Source: Trichobilharzia szidati (lineage: Eukaryota > Platyhelminthes > Trematoda > Strigeidida > Schistosomatidae). Taken from it: DNA of 64,000 nt. Where the stretch lies: NCBI GenBank assembly GCA_944472155.2, contig OX235279.1, positions 153,782,199 through 153,846,198 of the forward strand, read 5' to 3'. The stretch's first letter is position 1. Every line of letters begins with the position of its first letter. Shown piece after piece: positions 46,036 through 57,215 of this stretch. Position numbers and translations under genes: made by a program. The notes beneath the pieces are model-generated. The model was not told the origin of the DNA, did not search any database, and saw nothing but the letters and a program-made list of their open reading frames with translations.

Positions 46036-47130
46036 TCAAAAGAGAATTACTCAACCACTTCTACTGTCTTGCTAACAACTTTGTTGATTTTGACGACTTA
46101 ATTTTGTTTGTCTGCCAATTCTTGAATTGCCTATAATTCTTGTATTCGTTTAGAAATCTGACGTAATTTCGTATTCTCTACTTTGTTCCTATGTGTATCT
46201 GAGTAAAACTCACTCATCAAACTATTCACATTATTACATAACTTCTTTTAACAACTGTTTGTGACAACTCATCACCTTTGTTACTACCCTAATTTCATTA
46301 ACACCTAATTTTCTTGACTGATTTTGTATTACATAACTCCAATTACCAATCTTCACCTGTTTAGTTAAAATAACCATAACCAATTGTAGTTTTGTTTGAT
46401 AAACTTAATGTACACATACATACAAAATAATATATATACATACATATTTTTTTTTTTATTTACAGCTTGATTCCACACCGTATTTACAAGTATGGAATTT
46501 TCAGCATGGATATCAGTTGCCCAAATTCAGGCATACCATAGATATCGGGTGTGCGCCGGCAGGGGATCGAACCCCGGACCATGTGCATGGACGGCGAGAG
46601 TCCTAACCACTGTGCCACCGACGCGATTGTATAGCTAAGAAAATGAATTCGTCGAAAAGAGACTTTTCGCTGAACTACGTTTTTTGTTTTCATTATTGCC
46701 TGGATGGGGATTATCCATGTATTATTATAATTATTATTCGTCATAATTTAAACCGTTCATGCAAACATTCTCTCAATACTATCGATTTTTCCATTTATAC
46801 TATCCGGACTTATTACTAGTGAGATTATCTCTTTTCTCAATATATGCCTCCACCTGTTTCATTTCACACATTAGTTATTACATTATGAACCTCTCATTGC
46901 AGTCTGACTATCTCCTCTTTAGTGCATACCACTTTGTACTAGCCACTCACCTGACACCTTTTATAACCTTGAACTGACTTGTTAATTTTCCTAACCCACT
47001 CTCTACAAATCTATTATGACTAATCACCATTGTCTTCCATTTTACAATATTTTGTAATCGATTTCAGCCCAGCAAGTTTGTCACACAAATACGACTATTT
47101 ATTTTGACACCCCATAACTAATTTATAGTT
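46036..47130. repeat. PLE palindrome, right arm (contains a SINE)
   Basis: Starts with AAAAGAGAATTACTCAACCA, the complement of the PLE end near 45,312-45,342, and then runs as the complement of the left arm. The outer part (46,970-47,110) matches the right half of the palindrome at 60,641-60,888, including ATTTCAGCCCAGCA and GTCACACAAATA. The arm is split by the SINE at 46,450-46,624. Confidence 0.8.
46450..46624 (-). mobile_element. SINE family A (short body) inserted in the PLE arm
   Basis: The head begins GCGTCGGTGGCACAGTGGTT at 46,624 on the minus strand, with B-box GGTTCGATCCC, then the CACCCGATATCTATGG body as at 6,847 onward, ending in poly(A) at 46,450-46,461. The left arm of the palindrome (about 44,068-44,078) shows the uninterrupted site. 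No clear target-site duplication is visible beyond a possible few bases of GCGATT. Confidence 0.85.
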
Positions 47131-47635
47131 GCGTTTTATAAAATTCCGAAGCATTTGAGATGTCTGCGCTGAAAAGTTATTTCGAAGTGTCCTAACACTA
47201 ACGATGTTTACAAAATTTCTATACTCGGATATGTGTTTAATGAACATTTAGTTCCCATGAATTGGAGTACAGTAACTGTGATCAAGTTTAACTGGAGGTT
47301 ATTATAAAAGTAGACTACTCACTTTCATTGGTTTCTGAAAATAAGTTGGATTTACAGAGATTATGATTAATATAATTATTCCATGAAGTCTGTAACATTT
47401 GAGGTCTGGATATTTATAGTGCAATATAATTGTTATTATTCTTTTCCATCTCCAGCTCAACCTACTGTCACCTATGGGATATCATTTTTATATTTACCCC
47501 CGTATTCTTTGATTGGTAATTTTTATAACTGGCCGAGCGCACGTACTGCCCCTCAGTATTATCCATCATGAGACGCACAACAACGAAAACTTCAGAATGC
47601 AAAACTTATGTGAGAACGAGTTGATCACGGATTGA
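47131..47635. other. No gene recognised
   Basis: A short 62-codon frame at 47,383-47,571 shows no recognisable domain. No repeat family was identified. Confidence 0.45.
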
Positions 47636-47890
47636 TATCAATTACAGAACCATTGAAAACCAGGGAGTACTGGACAGCTGTTTCATCATAGTTTGGGAAT
47701 CATCGGCAGTACGCACTCACTGGGTTTCGAACCCAGGATTTCGCGGACACAAGGCAAGCTTGTATACCATTCGGCCACTGCGACCCGATTCAGTGGCCAG
47801 TCCATGAATTCTAATTTCTACCAATTCGTGATTTAGCGTGACCACCAACCAATGAGAACGTAACTTCATCTCTTAGGAGGCTTTCATAAT
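47636..47890 (-). mobile_element. SINE family B
   Basis: On the minus strand the head carries CAGTGGCCGAATGGTATAC and B-box GGGTTCGAAACCC. The hammerhead-like block follows at about 47,738-47,670: GTACTG, CCGATGA, TTCCCAAACTATGATGAAAC, AGCTGTCC, AGTACTCCC. Stem I (GTACTG/CAGTAC) is intact in this copy, while stem II is damaged. Confidence 0.8.
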
Positions 47891-47993
47891 TAGGAAGGTA
47901 ACAAATAATTGGTCTATGCAGATGCCAACTGCATTAAACCAGTAAATTAGATATCGCAGAATAAATACCCTTCATTACCAGTTAGAAATTAGC

Positions 47994-48955
47994 CCGAAAT
48001 GTACACAAATGCGAATAAATCCAATAAAGACTTACTTTAAACCAAAAATAAGAAATACAAATGAGGATTAGCTTGATTTGCAAGAAGTAAATTCATATAT
48101 GCGTCATAACAACAGATTCAATACTAATGGGAAGTGACTTTTGCCTCAAGGTCAAATATATATTTTAATTGAAGACAGACAGAAAGATGCTGTTATGTTG
48201 CACTTGACAATACTGACTATCTATCTCATTCCATATCAGATAAGTTTATTTGATATAACAAATAGTGATATATAGTAGTGATAAGTGGATGAGATGTCAA
48301 ACAAAAATATGACGCATCTGTTACTATGATATTAGAATATGGATAGTAAATTTCGAAACATAATCCAGTTGACAATACTGTAACACTGTGCGTAATACAA
48401 AATAAACTCATCTAGTATACAGTGATATTAGACAACATCGTCCAGATTCTACACTTGCGTTGTCTATCTCCTCATTAAAACGTAATTCTAATTCCACCTA
48501 GTACGGTAGCGTATTTCTTAAAATGATCTGCTTTCTGTTCACTAATACCTAATATTCGAATAACCGCTTTCCGAGCGCAGTTGTATGGCAGGTGTATTGA
48601 AATGTGTTAATCAACTCGAAACAGAAAATGATGATAGTACTGAAGACAGTTTCCACATGACTGAAGAGGTTTCCATCTACTTCAGATCTTGAGTAACTGT
48701 AAACAACCAATAGTGAACGCATTATGGTTCACTACATAAAATAACACGGTTATGTAGGATTTACGGGAATGAAGGTCACACACACAGTTATTGAAAAGGG
48801 GGTTTGACTGCAACGAAATGTGCAAGGGATTTATTTTCGCTGAGCTTTTATAACTCTGTATGTCACACTAATTTCCCTATCTTAGATACATTTTTGAAAA
48901 ATGTTATGTATCAAAGGAGTGAATAAGTAACATCACTCACCTCCGGAAAAGCACT
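47994..48955 (-). repeat. Inverted repeat, arm B (pairs with 1,545-2,510)
   Basis: Reverse complement of arm A with few differences; a one-base difference in an otherwise identical 61-codon frame (48,411-48,226) changes P to S. The outer edge fades into weak similarity to 1,437-1,545. The two arms lie 45 kb apart and outside the tandem duplication. Confidence 0.85.
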
Positions 48956-48959
48956 TTCA

Positions 48960-49935
48960 CAGTCTGATTCAACACTTTTTTTTAATAAAAATGAATAATG
49001 TAGATGGAAAAGTGTACTTAATGAATCATGTCTCATGAACTGTGAAATAAGGAGTAAATTGAAATAAATGTTAATTTTAAAATAACCTGTCGTAGACATC
49101 GATAGCTACTGTATAGAGGATAAAACTTTGAAATCTGTTACGCGGATTACCACAAGAAATACGTAACTGACTAACATAAGCATGAAGTTGTCTCGTATTT
49201 ATGCAATTACTCTAGAAGGTAACGTTTGTATAAATTCTGTAAAGGATGATTAACAACACCTTGAAATTGAGAGTGCCATTGCTTTGTTATGTAAGACATC
49301 TCTTCAAAACTGAAATGTAACTGTTTGGACATAAAGTAACCTCAATTGCCTCATCTGAGCACTCTGAGGGAATAATTCCTTAAGACTCTCTCTCTCATTT
49401 GTTACAATGTGCACAAGAAATTATACACTGGGAAAGCCAGAGTGTATTTGTTGTCTGAATGTTGTAGTAACTTTTCTTACGCTTATATTGACCACTGTGT
49501 AACCGACTCGTTTGTCAAATAACACTTACTGTATTCGACTATAAGTAAAATTTATGCAAATGGAAATGCTGTTTAAATTGAACAGTAAGTCGTTTGAAAA
49601 AATACAATGATATCTTTGGAACTAAATTGTTTTTACCAAATTATGGTTTAAATATTATGTCCATTTTTCTATTTATTTAGAGAAATGGTGGGAGTGGTGT
49701 ATTATTCGTCTGATGCTAACCAATATCATTTTGAATTAACTGGCAAAAATTTAAACAGTTTTGAGAAAATAGTTTTTGTAAAGATACCATGTACTTTATT
49801 TTATTTTGTGCCTATTAAATATTTGAGCTTATTTGATGACGAAAGATGAATAAAGGTATTGCTGTACTACGATAATTCTTTCCACTCATAAAAAATTTCC
49901 TACAGGGAAAACACCGGAAATTTTAGGGTTAATTA
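48960..49935. other. No gene recognised
   Basis: No credible frame, tRNA-like promoter or repeat match beyond the weak edge of the inverted repeat. Confidence 0.5.
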
Positions 49936-49939
49936 AATT

Positions 49940-52005
49940 CGTAACATCGCCCAGTTTGGTAGCCAGTCCTAGGCCTGAGAAGAGAGGGAAGGCTGTGGGA
50001 TGAGGCTAGTGGCCCAACCCCGAAAAATCACTCAAGTCGCTACTGGAATTTCAAAACGCAACAGAAATATAAAACCCAATTTATTCTTCGCTGTAATTGG
50101 AGAGACAGAATGACGCAGGCTGGTGAAAGCCTTCGGGAAACCAGTCAACCACTCTGTCTTCTTTTGATGAAAGCAAGAAATAAACAGGGGGACGTGCAAT
50201 TTCCCAACGATGTTCGAAGCTGGAAAAGTTGCTCATATTGTATGGAAGTTACAGGAATCTGCGAGCTCCAGTGTAAGGATGCGGAATCTCCTAATTGTTA
50301 ACTGGAGGGTCGATAGTCTGCTCTTGTAACCCAGAGGATAACTGCGGAGAGTAATAGACATGACGCTAAATAGTGACAATCAAATCTTAATGGGTTATAT
50401 GAATACCTAACTGGTACCAAATAACACAGAAAGAGAACTCACATGGATCGAGAGGCTCTTGGCAAGATGAATGAGAACAGAGAACTCTTCACGGACCTCT
50501 GTGCTCTTAATGAATCAGTGATTGAAGTCAGTACGTACAGACGGAAAAACATATATAAGGCGAGTTGCGTTTCACCAGACGGACACACTTAAAAATCAGA
50601 TAGACATAATTTCACTCAAGAAAGTGGAGACGTAGTCTGCCATATGCAAAATCAAGTCAGATTTAATCTTATATCAATACTTACTCCAGTCAAGCTTCAA
50701 GGCCAAGTTGGGGGTTTCCAAAAAAGCTTAAGATAGATCACACTTCAAAACCCAGAAACTGATGGACGAAACTACAATAACAGCTTCACTTAGGCCATCA
50801 GAAGGAAGTCGGAGACATTAAGTACTATCATTGAGGAAACTTGTGTGAAACAACATTTGAACTCTTCGCAAGTGATTTCGAAGGAAACTAGTTGGAACGA
50901 CCTGGAAGGGCTGTCTACGGATACCAGAAAGCTAATAGAGTAGAGTGGCAATTACGAAAGAAACTGGCTTCAGTCTACAATGCATTGAATAAAGAAGTGG
51001 AGAAGAGTGTTGGGAAAGACAAAAGACAATTCTGCGACACACTGTCAACAGAAGCACAACAGGCTTCAGACAAAAGAGATCGCAGGATATTGTGTTATAT
51101 AACTAAACCTCTATCCGGGTGATACGAAATCTTTTATCATAATGAATATCATTTTCCCAGTACGCAAATTTTTTCAGACTGTTAAAAGTGAACTTTTTTG
51201 GACATTTATGAACACAGATTAAGCCTATGAAAGACAGCGAATGGAACCTAGCCACCAAGAGGGGGAAACAAAGGTATCAATGAGCTGGTCACTTCAGACG
51301 ACAATACTGCCTTCTGTCACTGATGATATTACTGACTGTAGTGGGCTGCTTCATGCAGGAGACCCGACAGGGCGAGAAGACAGACATACGTTTGAAGATG
51401 TAGAGTTCGTAGATGATATATATCCAATGGTACATGGAACTGAAGACCTGCAGATTGAAAACAAGAAGTTCCCATTGAAGGCAGAGGTAAAGAAAATACA
51501 ACCGACAACAAGGATCAATCACCATGAACTAGAGAAGTTTGAAGTAAGTTATTTCTTTCAGTTATCAAGGTAGTAACTTTTTATTTACAGGCGGTACAGA
51601 TGGGAATTTCAAAGGCAGTTGAAATCAGAATGGAAACCTGCCGCACTCAGCAGCATAAAATACAAAATTCCGAATTTTCAGTACCGATTTCAAGTCAGTT
51701 CTTGATACGCACGTCACAAAAAGCATTCCCAACAGGCTTCTACAGAATACCATCAACAGCTTACTTAGCTCAACACCGAAAATCAGACTGAAAGCATTAG
51801 CAACAAAGCTGGCTCTCGAGTGGAACCCGAGTTGGAAACGGCGAGTTGGGCATTCAAGGGTGACTTGAGGGATCGTGTGAGGGAGAGATGAGAGCTTATG
51901 GGCAATCGTGAGACCAACCAGGGAGTTCTCCAGAGAACAGTATGAAATGGAGATATGTGGTTGAAGCAACATGTTCCACTCGGAACTCAAGAGAGTAATA
52001 GTAAG
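49940..52005 (+). pseudogene. RTE-type LINE (SR2-like), degenerate and internally deleted
   Basis: The 5' region (49,975-50,030) has GAGGGAAGGCTGTGGGATGA then GGCTAGTGGCCCAACCCC, the same block as in the long SINE-A body. Endonuclease remnants follow: TQAG (about 50,110), KMNENRELFTDLCALNE (50,464-50,514) and KASCVSPDGHT (about 50,557-50,590). The linker SVGKDKRQFCDTLSTEAQQA is at 51,007-51,066. The RT catalytic block is degraded to FEDVEFVDDIYPMV (51,391-51,432). The C-terminus has STPKIRLKALATKLALEWNP (51,773-51,830). The 3' end GAAGCAACATGTTCCACTCG (51,964-51,983) precedes TAATAGTAA. Full-length relatives are near 4 kb with one ORF of EN-RT-C-terminus; about half is missing and many stops are present. 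Confidence 0.85.
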
Positions 52006-54064
52006 TGAGAAAGTATTTATGCATGAATGTGATTACTTACATACTTCTGAAACATCAATTCAACGCATTTTGTAGAAATTTCGATCAGGTAAACCATTTT
52101 AAATAGAAATTACAGATATTTTATCAAATCTTTTTAAGTGTATGACTCTATTTCAGCATAATGCTCTAATTCTCACAAATAATTATTAAAACTAGGAGGC
52201 TTCATCACGTAAATAGAAATGTAAAACAGACATTTTTCTCCCTCATTAACTTTTTAAGTAGATTCCTCCATTTCTTATAACTTTGGCTTTGTTCATAAGA
52301 ATATTAAATTATAGACAGATTGGTCACCATGTGGTAGCAATGACATGCATGTAGTCCTTGGTTTGGTGCCGAGTGAATTCTGTCGGTCAGGTAACCGAGC
52401 TAGGTGGCTCGTCACTACCAAAGACTTGAATCTCAGAAAGGAAATGAGTTCTTCCAAGAATACAGATAGTTTGCTGATGAGTACAAAAGCACGAGACCTA
52501 GGAGCCAGGTGACTATCTCCATCCATGTTACATCAATATTTAGTTATCATTTCTGTTAACAGTAATATAAGTTTCATAAAATATAGTGTTAAGTACAGTT
52601 AAATCGTTACATTTGTAAATGTACACAAAGCAAACTCATAGTTTCCTTACTCAAAAGGATACTAAAAGACTAACTTACTCTCACTGTGCGTCACAGTTTG
52701 GATTTGCACATATAAAAGAGGGAAATATGAAATTTTACAAACGTAATAAAATGGAAGCACTGTTTTAATGCGATGAATATTGTTCAAATGACCTTCTGAG
52801 CTTAAGCCAAATATCCGCCTAACTTCCAGTGTTTAATAATCAAAACTCACTGAAGTTCTTGTTGTATTTATAAGCGACAGTGAAACTAATTTTGCGCAAA
52901 CTGAGACACTTTTAAGTGATGTCTGTCTTCTCTTGTGTGTCTTTGGATAAACTCTAACTTATGATGAAAAATATTTTAATGTGAATTCCCTTAGTGAAGT
53001 ACCATACCGTCATTCATCCCCGAAAGCATATTATATATATTACATATGCAATAAATAATATGTAAAGAACTAAGGACATTAACTCCAGCAATAATTCGCT
53101 TCATTAGAAGAGATAGATTGGCGTCAAGAATATGCTTCTTGCATGAGGCAGTAAATGAATAGAACATATAATAGCGTGAACACCCGATGAAAAACTAAGT
53201 CTTTTCAGGTAAATCAAGCCACAGAGGCAACAATATGAAGTAGGAAATTATTTCAAAAGACTGATCATTGAGCAGAGAATATTCTGTTTGGTAACATCTT
53301 CATCACTCTCTAAAGTTACACATACATAGTAGTTTAAAAGATCTCTGTTATCAAAAACTGTAATGTTTTTTAAAGAAATAATATCAAATCATTAGGATAA
53401 GCTGCTGCTGTGGAGCCAGTTGTGTTAGCCTTTGCCTTAGGAACTTAATTTTTTGTACTCGGAAATACCTATCTACATCTTTTAAACAATGTGAGCATTA
53501 GTGAGTTAATTAACGGGTATCTAGGTGAACGACTTTTACGGCTATTTTAATTTTATCCATTACCACATATGCTAAAAGATTTGATGCCTGGCATACAAAA
53601 GAACCTTTGTGAGTTTACTGGAATGTACACATGTATATTTAGAAGATACTTTTGGATGTTCTGTCTTCAGCTTGACCATTCGCACAATTCATTTCAATAT
53701 ACATGGTCTGCTAAAATGTAGTCGTATTTAACAAATATGTGGTCAGCAATTAATAGTGTTCTCTGAGCTGGTTGGTTTAGTTGCAGAGCTACAAATTTTT
53801 TCTATTATTTCAAAATATGTGGTCACTTTTTCACATGACTCTGTTTCCATTCATTTATCCCAAAACATTATTACGGGACATTTAACAATATAATTCACTC
53901 GAACGTTTTGACAAAAAAATGTACAAACTATCGGTTTCTCAGAAATCTCTAAGTTTTACAGTCAGAGTACTCAATTATTATATTCTTCCTAAATTAATTT
54001 ATAATATTAGTGAATTTTAAAATAAACCTCCTAATTTATTACACAATTACTTAGTGTTATTTTA
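52006..54064. other. No gene recognised
   Basis: A+T-rich sequence with no credible frame. Part of 53,760-53,795 (TGAGCTGGTTGGTTTAGTTG, AGCTACAAATTTT) resembles the short repeat at 54,690-54,800. Confidence 0.5.
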
Positions 54065-54300
54065 TCTTTTTTGTGTTCCCAGTGGAAAATGGGGCCTCAG
54101 ATTTGAACTATGAAGTTTCAGTAGCAGTGGTGTTTTCTTCATGAGGTGATGTTGTTAGTCTTAAGCCAAAGCTTCCCACTTTACATGGCTAGCTATAAAC
54201 TTAGCGCGGTTTGTCAGTGCATCGCCTAAGAATCAAGCCCCGTACTATGCTCATTGTTGGCGAGGATTCAACCAGTGCGAATAGTAGGTAAAGTCGGTTT
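54065..54300 (-). mobile_element. Degenerate SINE family A (long form)
   Basis: The plus strand reads TGTTCCCAGTGGAAAATGGG, then GATGTTGTTAGTCTTAAGCC, AAACTTAGCGCGG and CAAGCCCCGTACTATGCTCA, which matches the complement of the long SINE-A form at 62,285-62,512 throughout but with heavy decay. The head and box A are barely recognisable. Confidence 0.65.
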
Positions 54301-54689
54301 ACCACGTGATACCGTAAATTGTATCTGTAGTTTACACCCTACACAAAGCGTTTACGATACAGTGCTAAACTTTCACCGTGTTAAAGGAAGACGACTCAGT
54401 GAGCCTTAAACTGTTCTGAAGAGTTATTCACTGATTATTCCTACCGAACAGGAGGTGCATATTCCTACTTTGTCACATAAGAATACGTACACAAATAAAA
54501 ACGCCAAAAAATTTTTGATTTTTTATCTGAAATAACAATTATTATATTACGCAAAACAACGCTCACGGTGCAAGTGAAGTGGGTAAAAAACCACCCGCTG
54601 AAAGAGTTTATCAGTAAAAGAAACTTATAAACAACCTCAGCAGTCGAAATATAGGCTTCATAGATTTGCGCGCAATAAATATAAGTTAG

Positions 54690-54915
54690 ATATGATAGAG
54701 ATTTGTAGCTCAGGTGGATGATTTTGATATAGTATATTCTCTGAGCTGGATGGTTTACTTGTGAAGCTTTCATTGCCTTACTAGGCAACATCTTCAGCGC
54801 TTTTAAATGCTCACTTTAAACTGAAGTATGCAGTGAAGATGAAGTAAGGCCGTGAAAACTTCTCAAGTAGAATATCCAGCTCAAAGGACGCAGCTACATC
54901 AAAATGTAAGTCAAG
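54690..54915. repeat. Inverted pair of the CTGAAGATG repeat
   Basis: The minus-strand copy (54,800-54,690) reads GCGCTGAAGATGTTGCC, TAGTAAGGCAATGAAAGC, CATCCAGCTCAGAG and GAGCTACAAATCTC. The plus-strand copy (54,828-54,915) reads GCAGTGAAGATGAAGTAAGG, CGTGAAAACTTC, ATATCCAGCTCAAAGGA. They are arranged head to head around 54,815. A third copy is at 2,921-3,030. CTGAAGA, a stem TTGCC/GGCAA and GAAA give a hammerhead-like order in the minus copy, with two extra bases before the stem. Confidence 0.65.
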
Positions 54916-54919
54916 TTAA

Positions 54920-57215
54920 AGTCACGGAAAATAACGCTTAATTCATGGTATATTTCCAACTAACGGTGTCTTATTTTTATTGAAGTCACTAAGTAAGAAA
55001 TTTGTTTGCATACTTAACAGCGATAAAGACTGGTTAAATCTAAAGTCACGCTATCCATTCAAATATCTTATGTATTCTCAATATTCATGTATTAAAGATC
55101 ATATTATCTCATTGCTAATTCAAATGAACTGTATTGCGACTCTAAAAGCTACAGGCTGTTCTATATTATACACATTGTTTCACTTATTGTCAGATGTTCG
55201 CCAGTAATCTTCAACTGTTTGCAAACATACCTAACATTCTGACGGGTGACAATGATGTGCAGTATGAAAGATGTAAATCTCCTAGTAATGGAGTGAACAT
55301 GAGCAATGAGTTAGTTAGATTTTCAGAATGTCAGTTGAATAAATGACAGTCATTAAGTTGTGGAAAGTGTTTGTCTATTCTCTTCAGGTATCGTCTGTTT
55401 GACATTTGGGATTACTTTCCTTCCACTTAAAGGCGTAAAAGTGAGAACAGTATTATAATGAAATTGCAAATTTTCGATGCAATAAAGCCTGACACAATTC
55501 TAATTTGTTTTAGTCCTCAGACAAAGTAGTGTATGCAAACACAATGAACTGCAACAACAGATACACTGAAAATAAGGCACCATCGATTTAAAATCAAATG
55601 TTTTCCTGGTGCTGTTTTGTGATAGTATTTTTTCCAAAATTTATACACTCACCCACACTGAAAAATGGAAAACATTCGGATGCATACGTGAGTAACTGGA
55701 GACAAAAGTTGTCAAAAGTATTTTCAGACGATGTTAATTCGCAGCCAATATTCCTTAGAACACCATAAAAACTGGTCCTGCTGGAATACGTTTGCTAGAT
55801 GACTCATCTGGATATACTAGGGAACTTGTTTTTTTGATTTTAAACGACAATACACCTTTCAGTAGCTGAATATTTGATAGTTGCCTTAGTCGTTGAACAC
55901 TTTGAACCGTTGTGGACATTCTATCAGAGGGCGGGGTTAGTTAAGCAAACTGGTAATTAGATTTCACAACTTACTTTTCTTCACATGGAGTTGCATCCAT
56001 AAAATTTACATCATAACTGTGATTAAAATGAATAACTCCATGCATTCTGAAGTGCTAGCGAACGGTTTCCAGTATGGCATAAAACTTTCGAGTCCAATAT
56101 CACTGATTGTCAATAAGTTCATAGTGTTAAATTATTCCCACCTTTTAGTATACATATATATACATATTTTTTACCTGATTAGAGGTAGCTGCATATGAAA
56201 TGTATGTCGAAATTACTTACCTAGATAAAAGTCCAAGCAATGATGGTGCTAAATATTTAGGAATATCAGTTTCAGTATCTACTGGTGTGCAAAGGTTAAT
56301 CTGTGGACAAAATGTTAGATCGGTAATCACAGGATTTTTAACGAATTTTCCAGTTATTTATTCAGCTTTGTTCAAGCACAAGAACACAGTACGTTAATTC
56401 AAACATTTGAGACTGTAATTATGTGTAAACAATAAAGAATGAATTACGATGTCCTTAGGCCTTGCAGAACATTTGCAAATCAGAATGTCTCTGTTAAAGT
56501 GCCTTTCAGAACAAATTTCGTATCTCAAAAGTTGGTGTCCAGTGGTTATCACTATTTATTCTGAGAGGACTGTTGGCAGTTCAGTGTCACAACACATTTC
56601 CTTGAAATTTCAGCTATTGTATTGGCCCTGACGAACGCGATGGTTACAGTTTTAAAGATGATCAGTTTTATCGTTGTATATTTCAGACAGTGTGACCGAA
56701 CATTTTGTTTTTTTAATCAGGAACCTTGTTTATTCTTTCTCATAAGAGTGTGATGGGCCCTACCCTAACCAGGTAATTATTATTCTCACTAGATTATTGA
56801 AATGTTTGTTTTAAAGACCGTATGACATTTTGGAAAGGGAAGATCGAAAGTTCGTTGGATGTTCTCATCTTGATTAGTCTTCGCTGACGACAATTTATTA
56901 AGTTGACAGTGATCTAAAAACCAAATGTGACAATTGTTTCAAATACTGTTTGATTTTATAGACGAATGCATTCATCTTCTAAATGAGTAGAGCAAAAAGT
57001 GCGTGGCACCCACCAACGTTTGTGAGTAATCTGTGACTATGCTGATTATTGCTTACGTAGCCTTGACATGAAAACTTACAAGTAATAGTAAAATGATGTG
57101 TGAACGACATGAACGTTAACACGACACCTCGTGGGCATCTAGCTGTCCCTACACAAATTTATTTCGATATTTCGCCACCAAATTTTTGTAGGTATAAATA
57201 CTTCATTCTGACCTG
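54920..57215. other. No gene recognised
   Basis: Frames of 60-90 codons (54,980-55,207; 56,200-56,397; 56,449-56,631; 57,100-57,369) have no recognisable domain and biased composition. No repeat family was seen before the RTE tail at 57,216. Confidence 0.45.
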
